The notes under the pieces were generated by a model. That model did no database searches. It had not been told where the DNA came from and worked only from the letters and a program-made list of their open reading frames with translations. A program made the position numbers and the translations under genes. Positions 5,333 to 6,554 of a stretch of 6,554 nt of DNA are shown piece after piece. The stretch spans positions 1-6,554 of the forward strand of contig QMOP01000077.1 of the NCBI GenBank assembly GCA_003650255.1, in the 5' to 3' direction. This DNA is from Caldisericota bacterium. Its GTDB lineage: Bacteria; CG03; B21-G15. Within the stretch, counting starts at the first letter, position 1; each line of letters starts with the position of its first letter.

Positions 5333-6316
5333 ATGGATAAAATTATTCTTGCTCATGGAAGTGGAGGAAGAAGAACTCAGGAGTTAATAAAAAATATTAT
5401 TCTTAAGTATTTACATTCAAAAGAACTTAAAAAACTTGATGATTCAGCAGTTCTTAATTTGAAAAACAAAAAAATTGCCTTTGCAACTGACAGTTTTGTT
5501 GTAAAACCAATATTTTTTAAAGGAGGAGATATAGGAAAACTTGCTATCTCAGGAACAGTAAATGACCTTCTTTCTCAGGGTGCAATTCCAAGATTTATTT
5601 CCTGTGGAATGATTATTGAAGAGGGTTTTTCTTTAAGTGATTTTGAGAAAATTGTTCTTTCAATTTCAAGAGAAAGTAGAAGGGCAGAGGTTGAAGTTGT
5701 TGCTGGTGATATAAAAGTAGTTGAAAAAGGAAAATGTGATGGAATTTTTATAAACACTTCAGGAATAGGAGAGATTTTTGTTGATGTTGGATATAATAGA
5801 ATAAAGGAAGGAGATAAGATTTTGATAACAGGAGGAATTGGTGAGCATGAGATTTCAATACAACTTTTAAGAACAGGAGAAAAAACAAAACTTAAATCTG
5901 ACTGTCAGTCACTTGTATTTTTAAAGGAAGTTTTTAAAAAATTTAAAAATAAGATTCATTTCATGAGGGACCCGACAAGGGGCGGTGTTGCTCAATCACT
6001 TATTGAGATTGCAGAGAAATCAAAATTTGATTTTCATATTTATGAAGAAAATATTCCAATGAAAAGGGAAGTTAAGGTTTATTCTGAGATAATGGGATTT
6101 GACCCGCTTTATCTTGCAAATGAAGGAAAGATGTTAATAATCTGTGAAAGTTCTTTTTCTTCAAAAATTCTTAAATTTTTAAAAAACTTCTCAAATTTGG
6201 CAAGAATAATAGGTGAAGTAAGAAAAGGCAAAGGAGAGGTTGTTCTTAAGACAAAAATAGGAGGAATGAGAAAGATTCTTGCTCTTTCAGGAGAACAATT
6301 ACCAAAAATCTGTTGA
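5333..6316 (+). CDS. hypE: Hydrogenase maturation protein HypE (thiocyanate-forming)
   Basis: A 327-residue member of the PurM/ThiL-like ATP-binding superfamily. HypE receives a carbamoyl group from HypF on its C-terminal Cys, dehydrates it with ATP to a thiocyanate, and donates cyanide to the HypC-HypD complex. Motifs in order: HGSGG (8-12), DDSAVL (36-41), ATDSF (51-55), GGDIGKLA (64-71), GTVNDL (74-79), AGDIKVV (124-130), DPTRGGVA (213-220), and the terminal LPKIC (323-327) with the essential Cys327 as last residue. The protein is therefore full length and probably active. The start at ATG 5333 is 20 bases before HGSGG coding begins, normal for the family. It is separated from hypD by the hicBA pair and probably has its own promoter. 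HypF, needed to charge Cys327, is not in the window. Confidence 0.97.
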   Translation: MDKIILAHGSGGRRTQELIKNIILKYLHSKELKKLDDSAVLNLKNKKIAFATDSFVVKPIFFKGGDIGKLAISGTVNDLLSQGAIPRFISCGMIIEEGFSLSDFEKIVLSISRESRRAEVEVVAGDIKVVEKGKCDGIFINTSGIGEIFVDVGYNRIKEGDKILITGGIGEHEISIQLLRTGEKTKLKSDCQSLVFLKEVFKKFKNKIHFMRDPTRGGVAQSLIEIAEKSKFDFHIYEENIPMKREVKVYSEIMGFDPLYLANEGKMLIICESSFSSKILKFLKNFSNLARIIGEVRKGKGEVVLKTKIGGMRKILALSGEQLPKIC

Positions 6317-6554
6317 ACTTTTGAATATTTTTATTCTCAAAAAAGGAAAATACCAGTCATTACAAACAGGAGAAGGAGAATAGGGAAGTAGAGGGAATTT
6401 AAAACATTTACCTATAATTTTTTTCAATTTATACCCCTTTCTTTCAAGAAAAGAGATATAATCTTCTTCATCCTTAAAGTCAAAATTTTTAAGATACCCT
6501 TTTGAGAGATACAGGTCATTCAAAAATATAAAGTCAACTTTTTTGTTAAATTCC
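6299..6554 (-). CDS. 3' end of an unrecognised gene (partial)
   Basis: The frame is open from the right edge to TAA at 6301-6299, giving 84 residues that begin inside a codon at 6554. A TTG at 6523 could be read as a start, but the frame continues upstream (EFNKKVDFIF before it), so I take this as the C-terminal part of a longer protein. Visible features are VDFIFLNDLYLSKG, an acidic helix DEEDYISFLERKGYKL, and SPSPVCNDWYFPFLRIKIFK near the end. This layout vaguely recalls the soluble C-terminal region of membrane glycosyltransferases (GT39/ArnT-like), with a Y-D-I-like strand, a Pro-rich loop and a final strand ending in IKIFK. That is a weak impression, and I do not assign a function. It converges on hypE and overlaps its last 18 bases. 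Confidence 0.5.
   Translation of the reverse strand, partial: EFNKKVDFIFLNDLYLSKGYLKNFDFKDEEDYISFLERKGYKLKKIIGKCFKFPLLPYSPSPVCNDWYFPFLRIKIFKSSTDFW

Noticed and set aside
5575..5757. Minus-strand open frame of 60 codons
   Set aside because: It is opposite conserved hypE coding sequence, with no start context and no family-like features.
6321..6340. Hairpin GAATA-tttt-TATTC after hypE as a terminator
   Set aside because: The stem is weak, neither strand has a T-run following it, and it lies inside the converging gene.

Overview
The window is A+T-rich bacterial DNA, close to fully coding, with two gene clusters that diverge from about 3380-3443. The organism looks like a Gram-negative (diderm) bacterium. 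It carries a predicted outer-membrane beta-barrel protein ending in a Phe beta-signal, a lipoprotein signal peptide, bacterial AccA, and HypC/D/E for [NiFe]-hydrogenase assembly. The A+T bias, the pyrophosphate-type phosphofructokinase and the YjbH-like barrel suggest an uncultured, probably anaerobic lineage of the WOR-3/FCB-like kind. That placement is an inference with low confidence.

Minus-strand cluster (3415 down to 1): a promoter with -35 TTGACA, a 17-bp spacer and -10 TAAAAT drives a barrel-protein gene (2699-3379). It is followed by accA (1729-2697), a phosphofructokinase gene with PPi-type active-site residues (694-1719), a short ccdA (58-693), and the first 20 codons of a lipoprotein gene that runs off the left edge (1-61). 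The gaps are 1, 9, 0 and -4 bases, so this is probably one transcription unit. It mixes an envelope protein, the committed step of fatty-acid synthesis, a glycolytic/gluconeogenic step and an envelope thiol-reduction pair.

Plus-strand cluster (3409-6316): hypC and hypD overlap by 26 bases. A hicB-hicA toxin-antitoxin pair with its own promoter (4703-5265) comes next, then hypE. HypC and HypD build the Fe(CN)2CO unit and HypE supplies the cyanide ligand, so the three hyp genes form one pathway. The toxin-antitoxin cassette lies inside that group. hypA, hypB, hypF and the hydrogenase structural genes are not in the window.

Right edge: the 3' end of an unrecognised gene on the minus strand (6299-6554) converges on hypE and overlaps it by 18 bases.

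The most interesting signals are regulatory. The two divergent promoters share nearly the same -35 bases, and both place the start codon where transcription should begin, predicting leaderless mRNAs. hicB has a similar layout. Two genes (ccdA and hicA) start with TTG immediately after the preceding stop codon. A perfect copy of the pfkA ribosome-binding octamer sits after hypD with no ordinary gene behind it, possibly a scar of the hicBA insertion. No gene-free stretch exceeds 300 bases. I saw no RNA genes, CRISPR arrays, insertion sequences or convincing intrinsic terminators.
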